This document shows, piece after piece, positions 22,210 through 34,568 of a DNA stretch of 64,000 nt. A program made the translations under genes and the position numbers. How positions within the stretch are numbered: position 1 is the stretch's first letter; every line of letters starts with the position of its first letter. The DNA lies in the NCBI GenBank assembly GCA_023678885.1, contig CM043009.1:20081117-20145116 (forward strand), in the 5' to 3' direction. The DNA comes from Pogostemon cablin. Lineage: Eukaryota; Streptophyta; Magnoliopsida; Lamiales; Lamiaceae. The notes under the pieces were generated by a model. The model was not told the DNA's origin and did not search any database. It saw only the letters and a program-made list of their open reading frames with translations.

Positions 22210-25200
22210 AGGGTATATATAGTATTTGGGGATGCAACTGTTTGATTTGAATTTTGAATTTTGAATCTTTTTCTGACATTTTTCCTTTTCTCGCTTCCTT
22301 TTTCTTCTCCCTTTGATTTTACCAGTGATTAACGTTCCTTTTATCTGGTGTGCTCGTGCTCTTCTACCAGGTATTATTCTCTCTTCTTTCTTTTTCCTTT
22401 CTTTTCCTGATTACCTCCCTTCGCGCTTCTGGACTTATTACTGTCGTGATCTTAGGGTTTCTCCTTCCCTTCCTCTCTCCGCGTTTTCCTTTACGATTAT
22501 CTCAATATGGCTTGTGAGGGTTCTTCTTCTCTTCCCAGATCCCCTAGATCCCCTTCCCGTTCAACTGATTCTTCGCTCGGTAGTTTTGGGTCATCCTTGC
22601 CCTCATCGTCGTTGTCTTTGGGGAAGCCCTTGGATCTTCTGTCTCCATCCCGGATTGCTTTTAATCAACAGGTCATGGATTTTGTTTCTGCTTTTACATT
22701 GGAACCCAATCCCGATATGGTTGACGCTGGTCCCAGATTGTTGGAACATCTCAGAAAATTTCTGTTGTGGGGTGAGAATACTTCCTTTTCTGCTGCTGAG
22801 GTTCCTTCAGTCCTTGATGACTCTTGATTACAAAAGAACCCATTTATTGCTCTTGGCAACTTTCAGTGTGGGGAGGGCATCGACTTCTATCTTCCCTCTC
22901 ACGACACGCGTATGTGTTACGCTCCGCCAAACGTTGTGGCGGTCTATGAATTGCAACTCGAACTGGGTCTTAGGTTTTCTCTCCATCCCTGTATTCGGGA
23001 AATTTTCAAATTTTGGGGTATAGCCCCAGCTCAATTGGCTCCCAACGGCTGGGCGGCCTTGACGGGGATTTTGATCCTCTTCTGGAAGCGTAAATATTCC
23101 TTCTTGTCTGCCGCTGAGATCAACTTTCTGTACCGGCTCACTCCGAATAACAGGACTAAGGGATATTATTATCTGGTGCCGCGCCACACCAACCTTGTTG
23201 CTTCTTTACCCAGTTCCGTTAATGGGTGGAAGAATCCTTGGTTCTGGGTTCGCGAGTCTTGGAGGGAAGATTCTGTATATGACCTTGGGGACTCTCAAAA
23301 TCCCACCGTGCTCCCCAGAAGTTCTTTCTTCTAGCATGTTCTCAGTGCGTGTATGTTTCTATCAGTTATCCTTTATGTTGTATGAGACATTCTAACATTT
23401 CTTTCTTTTACTCTGTGCAGTAGGGGATACGTGTGCCCTGAAGACGCTGTCAGCCGGGTTTCAGAAGAAGAGGCGCAGTTATTAGTGTGTTCTCTGAGAA
23501 TCCAACCTTTTTGAAACCGGCTTTACCACCACGTCCATATCCATGCCAGGTAGTCCCTTTGTGATTATTTCCCGGTTAAGGGGTTCACCGTATAGCTCTC
23601 CTTCTCGTATTAATCTTCTTTCCTCCTTTTTGTTATGCCTAGGGGAAGGAAAACGTCCACGTCTTATGCTTGACGCTGCCCGCATGGGTACTCTCCCCTC
23701 TGCTCGCCAACAGGTTGCACTCTCCAAAAGGAAGAAGAAAGCTTCTCAGACTTCTTCTCCGAAGGCCTCGAAAGTCCCACTTGCCGTACAATCCCTTACT
23801 TCTGTTAGGATGGGAGAGGTCTCAGATCTTATCTCCCGAAGGTTGGAATCTGATCTTATTTGGGTGCCAGGTGTGGATCCTCCGGAGAGGGGTTCCAAGA
23901 AAGCCCCTCGAGCCCCGAAGTCAAAGAAGGAAGGGTCCGAGACTGCAGTCTCTAAATCCCTTGCCCCGAAGTAAAAACTTAAATTGGTGGATGAGACTCC
24001 CGAAGAGGATACTCACGACAGCACTGCTCTAGTTACCCGTCCTTTGAAGAAGGCCAAAGACGATGATGCGGGTGTTGTTGCTATAGGTTCCTCTGTGGTT
24101 TCTTAGGATGCCATTGAAGTTTGTGACATCAGTTCCTCCTCCTCTCCAGATGCCTTTACTCGCTCTCCTTTTGTTATCTTGTGCCCTTCGAGTGGTGCCA
24201 TGCCTTCTGAGGTTCAGCAAAACCTTGGTGGCACCTCCTATGATCCAGCACCTCATTGTTCCCCTTCTGAGATGTGGCGGTATTACCAAGGGAAGAATCC
24301 TCTGCGATTTTGGTCACCTGGCGGTTCTTCCTCCGAGGGTGCTCCTCCTGCTTTGCCCTTGTCAGATGGTGCTACTCCATTCTTCCCTATAGATCTGATA
24401 GTCGATCAAGAACTTTTATCGAGGTATGGCCATATAGATGAGGCTGAGAAAACCTTCCACCGAACTTAAGAGCTTTTATTCAATTTTGGTGCTCCAGCAT
24501 GCTTGGCTCGTGCTGCTACCTTTCCGTTTAAAGGATGTACCCGAGAACTCCTAGGACACTTGGAGAATATATCCGCCAAGGATTCTCTTCACAGCATTTC
24601 CAGTTATGCGGGACGACTAGCGCTCCACGCCTTCAATGCCTTGAATCATATTTTTGAGCTAGAAAGAAGCGACTCCCATTTGCAAGACGAAGTTACCTCG
24701 CTGACTCAAAAGGTAAGGGATTGTGAGAAAAAGGTCTCCGAGGCGAGTGCGGCCGAGGCTTTAATCCGGGGTCAGTTGAGGGTTGAGTAAGACAAGAGAG
24801 CCGAGCTCCAAGGAACCTTTGATGCCCTCCGCATTCGGTATGACAGTCTGTTAGGTAAATCTACAGAAGAGAAAAGTGCTTTGGAGCTTCAGAACAAGGT
24901 ACTTTCAGACGAGATTGCTGCTTTGAAGGTCCAGCACTAGGAAGAGATCATCGCCAAGGAGAATCAGCTCCAAGCCGAGCTATCTCGGGTTCAGAACAAT
25001 TTCCAAGCTTTCCAGACGTCCTCGGAATAGGAACTTGATAAGGTGCGGCAAGAGAATGAGGCGTCCGAAGTTTCTCATGCTCAGAGGATTAAGGCGCTAA
25101 AGATGTGGTTGCCGAGGTTTTGAGAGAGCGCGATCTGGCCTTAGCCGAGGCAGAGCGGGCTAAGGAAGCTTTTCTTCTGGCAGAGGCCGATAATTTGTAT

Positions 25201-25860
25201 TACAAGGATGTTCTTCTCCCGAAGAACAGGATTCACTACTTCTGTTCTTGCGCCTCCGCTTTTGCTCAGGCTTCTGCTCGGAAGCCCTATCCTGCTTACC
25301 TCGACGACATGTGTGATCTTCTCCATCAAGCCCTCAGCGAGAAGAAGATGCCTCCTGGGGAAACCTTGAAGGGTGACATTGACTTTGGGATACTTGGTGA
25401 GTATTCTGACTTTATCACTGATGTCCCTAAATAGTCTTCTGATGAGTCCGAGGAGGTTGGATCGGATGAGGAGTTTGCTGAAGGTGTTTTGGACTTCGCC
25501 AGGGACGACTATGGGGCTGAGGATCCATCCGCCGTGCCCCCCGTTGAGTCTGTAGTGGGGCCCATTCAAGAGACTCTGGCGGAGACTGAGTTTTCTACCG
25601 TTGGCGATGCATAGGATCTGGGTTCAGATGTCGCTACTGTTGTCTCCGAAGTTTAGCCCGCTGAGGGCTCTACCGCTCTTTCAATTCCACCGATCCCCGA
25701 GATTTGTTTTGCCTCGGATTGCTTCGTTGATGTCGGCATTTCCCCAATGTCGATGACTATCGAGGCTATCTTGGGCGCTTCCGGAGACGTGGCACCGAGA
25801 AGTGGGGACCCACAGTCCATAGAGGTGGTTGATTCCGTAACCTTTCAAGAAGACCAATGA
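22210..25860 (+). pseudogene. Antisense accessory gene 1 of the retrotransposon (PF04195-like plus coiled coil), decayed
   Basis: Runs opposite to gag-pol, just inside the 3' LTR. A TATATATA at 22212-22219 could be its TATA box. The first exon starts at ATG 22507 (MACEGSSSLPRSPRSPSRST) and holds a putative-gypsy-type transposon domain (ELQLELGLRF ... GYYYLVPRH ... NPWFWVRESW) to 23334, interrupted by an in-frame TGA at 22825. A likely intron follows (GTGCGT at 23347 to CTGTGCAG near 23421). Further on come a basic Ser/Lys-rich linker, then NLRFWSP-like and FPFKGCTRELLGHLENI segments, and a long heptad-rich coiled coil (24640-25210), ending at or after 25434. In-frame stops fall mostly at former Gln codons. 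The function of these antisense products is unknown; similar genes are annotated in plants as putative gypsy-type transposon proteins. Confidence 0.7.
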
Positions 25861-26439
25861 AGCATCATCAAGCCCCTAGTGTCGAATAGGGTGTATTTTT
25901 CTTGTTGAGGGTTCATTCTACATTCTCCTTGTATTCCTTTTTTTTATCGGTTTGATAGGACTTTGGACTCTCTCTGTTTCCCTTGTAACTTATTTATTTA
26001 TGAACGAAGTATCTTTTCTGTTCCATTAATAGATCTAATAAGGGTATTTTGGTAATTTACCTCTACTTTCAATCATAACCACTGTTTTTTCGTCGTGGGA
26101 TGGCACGTCCTTTGTCAGGCTGTGTGTGGGTTAATCTGGGCCCTCCTTTTTTTCTTGGAAGTTGTAAAGGCTAATTCTCCCATCCGTTGGATCCCAACCA
26201 TTTTTGCTCCATAGTTTCTAATGATGATGCCTGTTGCCCCTTGCCTTGTCAGGCAGTTTCCTCTTTGGTTTTCTGAATTTCAAATCTTTCGTATCCTCTC
26301 CCTATATTCTCGATTTTCTCTAACTTAATTCCCTTGATTTCTTTGAGAGTTCTAGAGTTTTCGCAATCTTTGTGCATTCCGAGAATCCACTTTCTCCCGT
26401 CTGCCATTTCGTCAAAATCCTAATTTTCAATTCTTCGCT

Positions 26440-29068
26440 TGATGTTCAAGAGGAGAATACTTCTGATGATTCGCCGGTGCGGTATACGTGACCTGGTGTT
26501 CGTAGTTCTAATTGTCTTCGTCGGATACCCCATCTTAATCTGAGGGATTTGTCTACATCTTCTTCTTTCGGTGGCAATCCAACCTCTGTTGACTCTCTAA
26601 ATAGGCATCCGGTTCTGTCTATGCCTGCCGCGGATGTTGGCGGTGTGGCACTCCTCATTGATGCTGACTTGGGTGGCATACTTCCTCTTAACATGGGAAT
26701 TATCTTTCCCGTCGCCGAGATATTGGTGACTTGGGTGTTGCTCTCCAAGGGATGGTTCAGCGTCTCAACTGGGTGACGGCCTCTCGGTTGACTCCGGAGC
26801 GGTTGGAAGAGCTTCACCGGTGGTATGGTAACCCTAATGTCATCTTTGAACTTTCTTTGGATGGAGTTCCTATTTCTGACACCCCTTTAGGTCGCACTGT
26901 GTTCAGTTACTCTCTCTTTCTCGCTGGTTTGCGTCTTCCTCTTCCTCCTGTCATTGGCCTGTTGTTACAGAGATGGGACATGGCCATAGGCCAGTTGTTG
27001 TCTTCTTCATGGTTGCGTCTAATCTCCACTATGTCACTATTCCACGTGTTGGGTCATACTACCCGGGACCCGTCTGAGCTCGAGTTTCTCTTTAATTACG
27101 CTGTGTTTGGCCGATTTGGTAGTTTTTACTACTTGCTGCCCCGTAACAATCATCACTTTGTAGGGGCCTCTGATGTCATCGGCCGGAGTTGGGAGCAGGC
27201 GTGGTTTTGGCTAGGCGGTGACTACCGAACTCGTGTTAATGGAATCCTCGTAACCTTTCCTGTTCGATTCCTGCCATTGGATAAGTGTATGATTCTCTCC
27301 TATTTCCAAAGAGCCTTGGCCCAACTGTTTCCTGCAGTTTCTGATGTTATTTTTATGCAGGTCCTCTTTCTCATCCTCTCAAACGGCTGAGCGATGGCTT
27401 CCATCGAGTGTACGAGATCTTATCCCATGGTGGGAATATCTATCGTGTCTCTCCACTGCTTTCCGAGCCTATCTTAGTTTCGGCTAGGTTGTCTACTATG
27501 GGTTGTCTACTATGGGTCGCAGTGCCACCACTGGTGCTTCTCTTCTCTTGATCTCTTTTTATTCCGTATCCTATGACTGAACTTTCTTTCTTGTCCTATA
27601 GATGAACTCCAGAATGCTCTTTCCCCGGTGGGGTCGATTGGTTCCGTGGCTGGTCTGTCGTTAATCCCACACAAGTATGTTTTTTAGTTTTCAGATGAGG
27701 AGGTTGATCCCGATTACCCTGCTCGTTCTCCATCCCTCGATGACGATGAAGCGATGGATGATTTATCCGCTAGATCCGAGGATATGAGGCTTGGTGAGGA
27801 TCTATTGGTTACCAAATTTACAGAGAATAGGATCTTGCCCCCTATGTTTCCTCCGCCTCAGTATTGCGCCGTTCTAGCATCGCCCCTTCTGGTGTTTCTC
27901 CTGTTCTTGGTTCCGGGTCTATTTCCACCTCTCTGCTTGGGAAGAGAGAAAAAAACGTCTATGAGCATGGTGGACCTTCTCGGTCGACCGGGATCAGCTT
28001 TGTGCCCCTTCTCCCTTTTCATTTTCATTGCATTCTCACTCGTGGTGTTCTTTTGTAGATCCTCCTCTCACCACGCTCGAAACTGAACGGAAGCCTGAAG
28101 AAGATCCAGAGGAGGATCTCGAGGAAGTTCCTGAAGAGTATCCGAAGAAGGATCTGGAAGAAGGCTCTAAAAATAGTTCCGGTGAGGATCTTGAACAGGC
28201 AGCAGCTCCTGATGTGGGAGCAGACAGCAGTTCTGAGCCTGAAGACTATGACATGATGGTGGGACCGAGGGTGAGGCTCGTCCTCGATGCTGATGTTAGC
28301 TCCATCCCTTCGACCTCTCATGCCGTTTCTACAGTTCCTCTTCTTGATTCGAACCCCGATAGTGCTGTCGCAACAACTGAACCTACCGGAACTGATGCTG
28401 AAGCTGCCAGGTTGGCTGCCGAGAGGGCTCAAGTGCGAGGAAAGGATAGAGCCGATGAAACTGATGAGCCTAACCTTTATGAGCTGCGGGAGCTCAAAAT
28501 CTGGGGTTTCATCAGCGGGGTGAGTTCTTGGGTCTCCCATCATTCTTCTCCATCCGTCGTTCCCAGCTCTTTTTTCCAAGACTCCTATGGCTTGGCCGTG
28601 ATGGCTGGTGCCACCATTGCCTCCCATGCTTCTTTCTTGCATGCTATGGATCAGTACCGCTTGTTCGCCGGCCGGCTCATTGATCGTTCCGAGGGATCCT
28701 CTGCTAGTTTTGAGGGAAGGATACATGCTTTGGAGGTTGAGAATGCTCAGTTGACTTCTCTTGTCGAGCATCAAAGGGAAGGATTGGCTACTTCTGAGTT
28801 TGAAGTTAATATGGGACAAGCTACTTTAGAGTCCTTGGAGGCTCGCTTAACCGAGACTGAAATCGCCCGAGATGCTGCGCAGTTTGAGCTGGCTGATGTG
28901 CATGCTAGACTAGCTGAAGCCGAGGCTCGCATCCAAGCTTTGAAGCAACGCGTTCCTCGCCCTGGCTAGGCAGAGGAGAGAGCCATCCGTGCTGAGGCTC
29001 AGTTGAAAGAGATGGAGGATAAGATGGCAAGCATTTTCCATTCCTTTAGCAGCCAAAAGAAAGATTGA
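26440..29068 (+). pseudogene. Antisense accessory gene 2 of the retrotransposon, tandem paralogue of gene 1, decayed
   Basis: Same orientation as accessory gene 1 and same architecture. The domain piece at 26731-27390 (TASRLTPERLEELHRWYGN ... SFYYLLPRNNHHFVG ... QAWFWLGGDY) corresponds to the YYL-PR and WFW blocks of gene 1. Likely introns end at TTATGCAG 27360 and TTTTGTAG 28058. The last exon has an acidic Glu/Pro/Asp-rich stretch (28080-28260), then SPSVVPSSFFQDSYGLAVMA, then a coiled coil (28700-29050) ending QKKD at TGA 29066-29068. One in-frame TAG (28967) interrupts the coiled coil. The 5' part (before 26731) needs a frame change and its start is uncertain. The two copies are well diverged, so the duplication is old or the genes evolve fast. 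Confidence 0.7.
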
Positions 29069-30350
29069 TGCTATACTCCTTCCCTACTTGCTGATGTAAT
29101 TTCGAACTTTCCCCTTCATGGTTGGTTGTACATTTTAAAATTCTGACTGCTCTCCTGGTTTACGATTGGTTGTGTATTTTGAATTTTGTCTGCTCTTTTG
29201 GTATTACTATTCGATAATTGATGGTTGTTTGTCGTTGATGCATAATTGTTGGTGTGTTTTAGCTGCACATTCTCCATTTTCTATGTATTTTTGTTTGTTC
29301 AACTATCCCTTGTGTAGATGCTTGTATTTCTTGTTTGATGTGCCTCCTATCTGTGTTCGGTTGTATGCTATTCTGAGGCTCTATCCCTATCTCAAGACTT
29401 TAATTCTTTGCCTGTACTGCCCCTTTGTGTGATGTTTTGAAGTTGCATTCCTTTATTCCTGTTCTGATATTCCGATCCCCCTGTCCCTTCATTAGGAGAG
29501 TTCCCTTTATCCTAACCCTGATGTTCTGACTCTTGTGCCTATTCACCGTTCAGATGTTCATGCCGCCTTTCGTCTCCATTCCGAGGCCCGTTGTTGCCCC
29601 CTTCATTCCAGCTTCGTATTTCCCATTTACGCCCGAGGTGATACCATTTTTCTCATATCGAGGTCCCTTCAACCAGCTTTTTTAATTTTGACATCCGATG
29701 CCTTGGTTTTGACTCCCTACTCTGATGCCTCGTCATCTTTGTTCCCATTTCCCTAAATCCAATATTTTCGCCCCTTATTACCATTTTGACCCTGTCTTTT
29801 TACTCCGCCTTGCCTTTCCGATCTCCTTTGTTGGTTATTTCCCTTTGATATCCCTTTATTTAAGCTTGCACCATTCTTTGTCAGTTTATAGTATGATGTT
29901 TATATTTTTTGATTTCCCGAAATCATGGTATCCCAACATGTGAATATATGCCTTTATTTTTGGATTTCCCAAAGCCATGATGTCCAAGATATCTTTTTTT
30001 TTGAACGAGTGGTACTAATATACCTAAGACCGTAATGTCCTCATAACTAAACACATTTTACTCTTTTGTGGTAAACACATCGATATCTTTAACCATATGT
30101 CATTAAAAGAATTTCCATAGAAATTGCATTTCTATATGATATGGCATAACGCCTTGATTAAAAAGCTGTAAAAAGTCATATTACCAACCTCGTTCATCTC
30201 GCCTTCCTTTCCCTTATTGATAATACTTCTTCAAGTGCTGCGCATTACATGGGTGTGGTATCTTCTTGTCATCCACTTCTTCCAGTTCATATGCTCCTCC
30301 CTTCAGAATCCTCTTGATCACGTAGGGGCCTTCCCAGTTCTGGCCACTGC
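29069..30350. other. Non-coding part of the retrotransposon between integrase and accessory gene 2
   Basis: T-rich sequence with no coherent frame in either direction. It probably holds the convergent 3' ends of the gag-pol transcript (minus) and accessory gene 2 (plus). Short open frames at 29166-29943 have no recognisable motifs. Confidence 0.45.
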
Positions 30351-31263
30351 CCTATGTCGTTGGGCCCACTATTTTCCGTAACACCAACTTCCTACCTTTA
30401 AACCTTCTCAATTTTATCTTGGAGTTGTAAAATCTCTCTGCTCTCTGCTTGTAGAGTGCATTATGCAACTCCACGTTCAATCTCCTTTCCTCCAACAGGT
30501 CTAGACTTTCTTTCATCAATTCCTCATTTGTCCCTTCTTGGTGGAGAGTGACCCTAGTGCTGGGTTCTCCAATTTCCACTGGTATCACTGCCTTAGCACC
30601 GAAGGCCATTGAAAAAGGGATCTCATTGGTAGAGGTTCTTGTCGTCGTCCTGTAGGACCACAACTCTCCCGGGAGCTCTTCAGGCCATTTTTCATCTATC
30701 TTTTCCAACCTGGCTTTAGTGTGTGTTTGATGATCTTGTTCACTGCCTCGACTTGCCCATTGGATTGCGGGTGGTATGGCGTGGAGAACCATTTCTTGAT
30801 GTCGTAGTCTTCATAAAATTTCCTCAATTTGTCATTATCAAACTGCTTGCCGTTGTCGGTCACGATGGCGATCGGTATCCCAAACTGGTATATTATATTT
30901 TCCTAGATAAACTTCTCGACTCGAGCCTCGGTTATCATCGAGAGAGGTTCAACCTCTATCCATTTTGTGAAGTAATCTACTGCTATGATGGAAAATTTAT
31001 TTCTCTCTTTTCCAGTAGGCAGCGGTCCGATCAAATTAATCCCCCATTTCGCGAAGGGCCAAGGACTGAACACCGAGGTCAGTTGTTCTGACGGTGCTCT
31101 GACCATCGGAGCCAGCCTCTGGCAAAATCGCACAGGCTCTTGCATAATAGGTGGTATCTTTTTTAAGCGTCGGCCAGAAGTAGTCCTGCCTGATCACTTT
31201 GTGTGCTAGAGCGATCCCGTCTGTATGGTTCCCGCATACGCCTTTGTGTATTTCTGCTAGCAC
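30351..31263 (-). pseudogene. Integrase of the retrotransposon, broken
   Basis: The N-terminal zinc-binding part is read at 31263-31130 (HKGVCGNHTDGIALAHKV ... YFWPTLKK). A frameshift near 31130 leads into the core (31145-30903, PFAKWGINLIGPLPTGKERN), a TAG near 30905, then IAIVTDNGKQF, YHPQSNGQVEAVN and the C-terminal part at 30792-30352 (MAFGAKAVIPVEIGEP). The first acidic residue of the DDE triad is Asn here (GINLIGP instead of GIDLIGP or GMDIVGP); the second Asp and the Glu are present. Cannot be active as written. Confidence 0.88.
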
Positions 31264-31375
31264 ATAGCTTGCTTCCTCAGGAATAGCCTCTCTTGTACAG
31301 CTTCCCCTCTATTAAGACGTATCTCGCCGATCGGAGCTTGATCTGCCGAGCCTTGTCCTTATCCGAGGGTACTTT

Positions 31376-31975
31376 TCATTTTTTCAAATATGCCCTGATT
31401 GGGGTCATCCATGACTCTCCTGCCGGTTGCTCATTCAGGACCCACACGGCGGTGTCTGATGGGTTCTCCTGCCTCACAATATTAATGTTATTCAGGTCCT
31501 CAGCATTTGATGACGTGGCCAACTTAGCCAACGCATCCCCTCCCATGTTGTCTTTTCTATCGATGCATTCCAAAAACACATGTTTGAATTTCTGCAGTAA
31601 GTCTACAGCCAGTCCTCTATAAAGGCTCATGTGTTCATCCTTAGCCTCGTATTCTCCTTTCACCTGGTTCACCACCAACTGTGAGTCACTGTATATCATC
31701 AGTTCGCCTGCTGCCATGGCTAGTACCATTTTTAAACCATTCAGTAGGGCCTCGTATTCTGTCTCATTGTTAGTAGCTAAGAAACCGAACTGGACCGTGG
31801 TTGAAAAGGTTTCTCCAGACGGTGTTCGGATGATGATGCCTGCGCTTGATGCCGTTGTTGAACCGTCCACATGCATGATCCAAGGTTTTCTCTTTTCACC
31901 CTCGACTGGTGCAGAGAAGGTCAGTTCCACTATGAAATCTGCCATGACTTGCCCTTTGACTGCATTCCTCGGCAA
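31376..31975 (-). pseudogene. Second (archaeal-like) RNase H domain of the retrotransposon
   Basis: An open frame of 199 aa with MHVDGSTTASSAGIII, NNETEYEALLNGLKMVLAM, YSDSQLVVNQVKGEYEAKD and GGDALAKLA, i.e. an RNase H fold with the D, E, D residues visible. This extra RNase H after the normal Ty3 one is a hallmark of the Tat lineage. This segment is intact on its own, but the polyprotein around it is broken. Confidence 0.88.
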
Positions 31976-32070
31976 GTATGCTATGTCGAATTACCCTAAT
32001 TTGACAGACTACTTCAACAGCCTCCTCGCTGCGTCCAGTCTTTGAAGTACTTGCCTCAAAGGGAATATCG

Positions 32071-32502
32071 TTAGTACTTCAACAGTATGCTCATGAAGTA
32101 TGGTCTCAGCTTCCTCGAACTCATGATCAGTGCATGTGCCACCTTCTCCATTACTGGATATCTGAGTTCCGCGTCTCTCAATGATTGGCTTACAAAGTAC
32201 ACCAGTTTCTGGTTCTTCTCTTCCATTTTGACCAGTACTAAACAGATCGCGGTTCCCGACACTGCTAGGTACAGCTGTAGTGTTTCGCCTGGTGAGGGTT
32301 TGGAAAGGATCTTGGGATCAGATAGCTCCCTTTTAATTTTATCAAATGCCCTCGCGCATTCTTCTATCCACTCGAACTTAGCCTTTTTGATGACATCGAA
32401 AAATGGCTTACACTTGTCCGACGCCTTTGACATAAATCTGTTTAAGGCGACCAATCTGCCCGTCAGGTTCTGAACTTCTTTCATGTGCCTCGGCGGGTCC
32501 AT
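32071..32502 (-). pseudogene. Ty3-type RNase H region following the reverse transcriptase
   Basis: Reads MKEVQNLTGRLVALNRFMS (RT thumb/connection), then FFDVIKKAKFEWIEECARAF, LQLYLAVSGTAICLVLVK and KLVYFVSQSLRDAELRYPVM, matching the RT-RNase H joint of Ty3/gypsy elements. The first RNase H Asp, normally LYLAVS-near-D, is poorly conserved. The frame is broken on both sides. Confidence 0.85.
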
Positions 32503-32574
32503 CCTTAGGATTGCTTCTACCTTCTATGGGTTCATCTCGATCTCTCTTGAGCTGACCAAATACCCGAGAAAACT

Positions 32575-33401
32575 TCATTTGCTCACTCCAAATGTGCACT
32601 TCTTCAGGTTTAACTTCATTCCATAATGCCAGAAGGTTTCGAAAACCTTTCTCAGATGATCGAAGTGATCCATCTTTTCCAGACTCTTTACTACGGTGTC
32701 ATACACGTAGACCTCGACTATTTTCCCAATATCTTTCTCAAACATCTTGTTCACCAATCTATGGTAAGTGACCCCAACGTTTCTTAAGCTGAATGGCATG
32801 TTGTTCCATTCATACACTCTGCTCCCGCAGAAGAATGCCATGTTCGCCTTGTCCTCAGGGTGCATGGGGATCTGATGGTACCCCGAGAAAGCATCCATGA
32901 AGCTCATTATCTCATGTTCTACCGTAGCGTCGATCATCTGGTCAATCGACGGAAGAGGATAGCTATCCTTCGGGCATGCCTTGTTTAGATCGGTGAAGTC
33001 AATGCACAGCCTCCATGATCCTTTCTTTTTTTTACCATAACTGGGTTTTACGCTCTTATAGGGTATTTGCATTCACTAATTCTTTCACTCGCCAGTAGTT
33101 TGTGTACTTCCAGCTCCATAGCCGCATTTTTCTCTGGGCTGAACTTCCTCTTCTTTTGGTAAAATGGTGGAACATTGGGGTCGATGTTTAACTTATGGAA
33201 AGCGTACTTCGGATGTACCCCGGGCATTTCATTTGGGTTCCAGGCAAATACATCCAAATTCTCTTTCAGTAGTTGGGTTAGCTCTTCTCTGAACTCACTT
33301 TCCCACTCTGTCCCAATCTTGACCTTGATATCAGCATCCTTTGGATCCAGTTGTACCACCTCTGTCTTCCCTGCTGCTGAGGCTCCCTCTCTCAATTTCA
33401 T
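32575..33401 (-). pseudogene. Reverse transcriptase of the retrotransposon, broken
   Basis: Two overlapping frames (33401-33048 and 33072-32575) give VFAWNPNEMPGVHPKYAFHK, then GSWRLCIDFTDLNKACPKDS, PLPSIDQMID, MDAFSGYHQIPMHPEDKA and YEWNNMPFSLRNVGVTYHRL. The catalytic box reads YVYD in place of YVDD, and a frameshift separates the fingers from the N-terminal part. Inactive as written. Confidence 0.92.
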
Positions 33402-33615
33402 CCTCGGATCTTGGTCCGGCGATATTTGCTTTTCCTTGATGCCCCTGTCGTAGCTTCCTTCTCTTCCTACTCTTTAACAACTGGGTCCTGATGCTCTCCT
33501 GTTGTTGCCTCAAGCACTTCATCCCCATGCTCCTCGGCTTCTTTTCCTTCCAATATCACCAGGATCGGTTCCGGCTCTTTATGCCTTTGATCTTTCTCCT
33601 GTGGTTTTTCTGCCT

Positions 33616-34442
33616 CTACTGGTGTCTTACAGGTCCCCCATTTTCCACGATACCCTCGAAACTCAGCATTTCATAGTCCATGTCGTGATAGCTCAGACCT
33701 TCTGTTTTTTCTATAAATGAGCATTCCCTTGCCCTTCTCTGATTTCCGATCACAGTTGCTATCCTGCCATTAGCTGTGACAAATTTAAGGCATTGGTGGA
33801 GGGTGGATGGGATAGCTCCGAAAGCGTGGATCAACGGATGCCCCAGTACGCAGTTGTATGTGAAGGCTTGGTCCACAACCTTGAATGTCAGCTGTTTCTG
33901 CATCCGCGTTTTTCCATCTGAGCCCTCTAACTGTACTGACAAATTAACCTCCCTAGTTGGCCTAGTCAACGCATTGCCGAAACCTTTGATCTCATCACCA
34001 CAAGGCCTCACCTTGTGATGACGTTCTCCCCCAGATTTTTGAATACTTATTTGAAGATTATGTTGGCCTATGTTCCGGTATCCACCAAGCATCTATGAAC
34101 TTTGACTCCCGACAGTATTGGAGAAATGACTAAAGGATCAGAATGAGGAGTACTTACCCCGTAGAAGTCCGCTTCCGTGAAGGTGATATCCGCTTCTGTT
34201 ACCCCCTTCGTCGCTGGGGTTAGAGACAACATTTGAGGGATCTGTTGGTCCAAGCTTCTTAGTTCTGCCTTCCTCTTCCATTTCGATGCCATGGTCAGTG
34301 CTTGAGAGGTCCCGATGTAGGGGACTTCCTCTACTGGCTCCATCATGTGTATTTTTCCTGATCTGTCTCCTCTCGGGGATGGCCCTCCGATCCTATCAAA
34401 CACTGGTGGTCGTCCTCTAGGTGGAGGGGGTAGGGGCATCAC
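33616..34442 (-). pseudogene. Aspartic protease region of the retrotransposon, broken
   Basis: The frame 34442-34068 contains FTEADFYGVSTPHSDPLVIS and the active-site motif CLVDTGT. A frameshift leads to 34092-33616 with RPTREVNLSVQLEG and YNCVLGHPLIHAFGAIPST, the LGRP/LGHP-type flap region of plant Ty3/gypsy proteases. DTG is intact but the reading frame is not. Confidence 0.85.
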
Positions 34443-34568
34443 TCCATCATTCTGCCCTCTGCCTGGGGACCTCGGTCGACCCGGGGAAGAGGGAAGATTA
34501 GCATCTCTTGAATAATTTCCATAATTCCGTGATAAGGTCCCGGCATTGATCCATGTTGTGCCCGTGTG

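Noticed and set aside
22313..23023. 236-codon plus-strand frame in the retrotransposon
   Set aside because: It overlaps the PF04195-like frame in a different phase and has no domain wording; it is a shadow of accessory gene 1.
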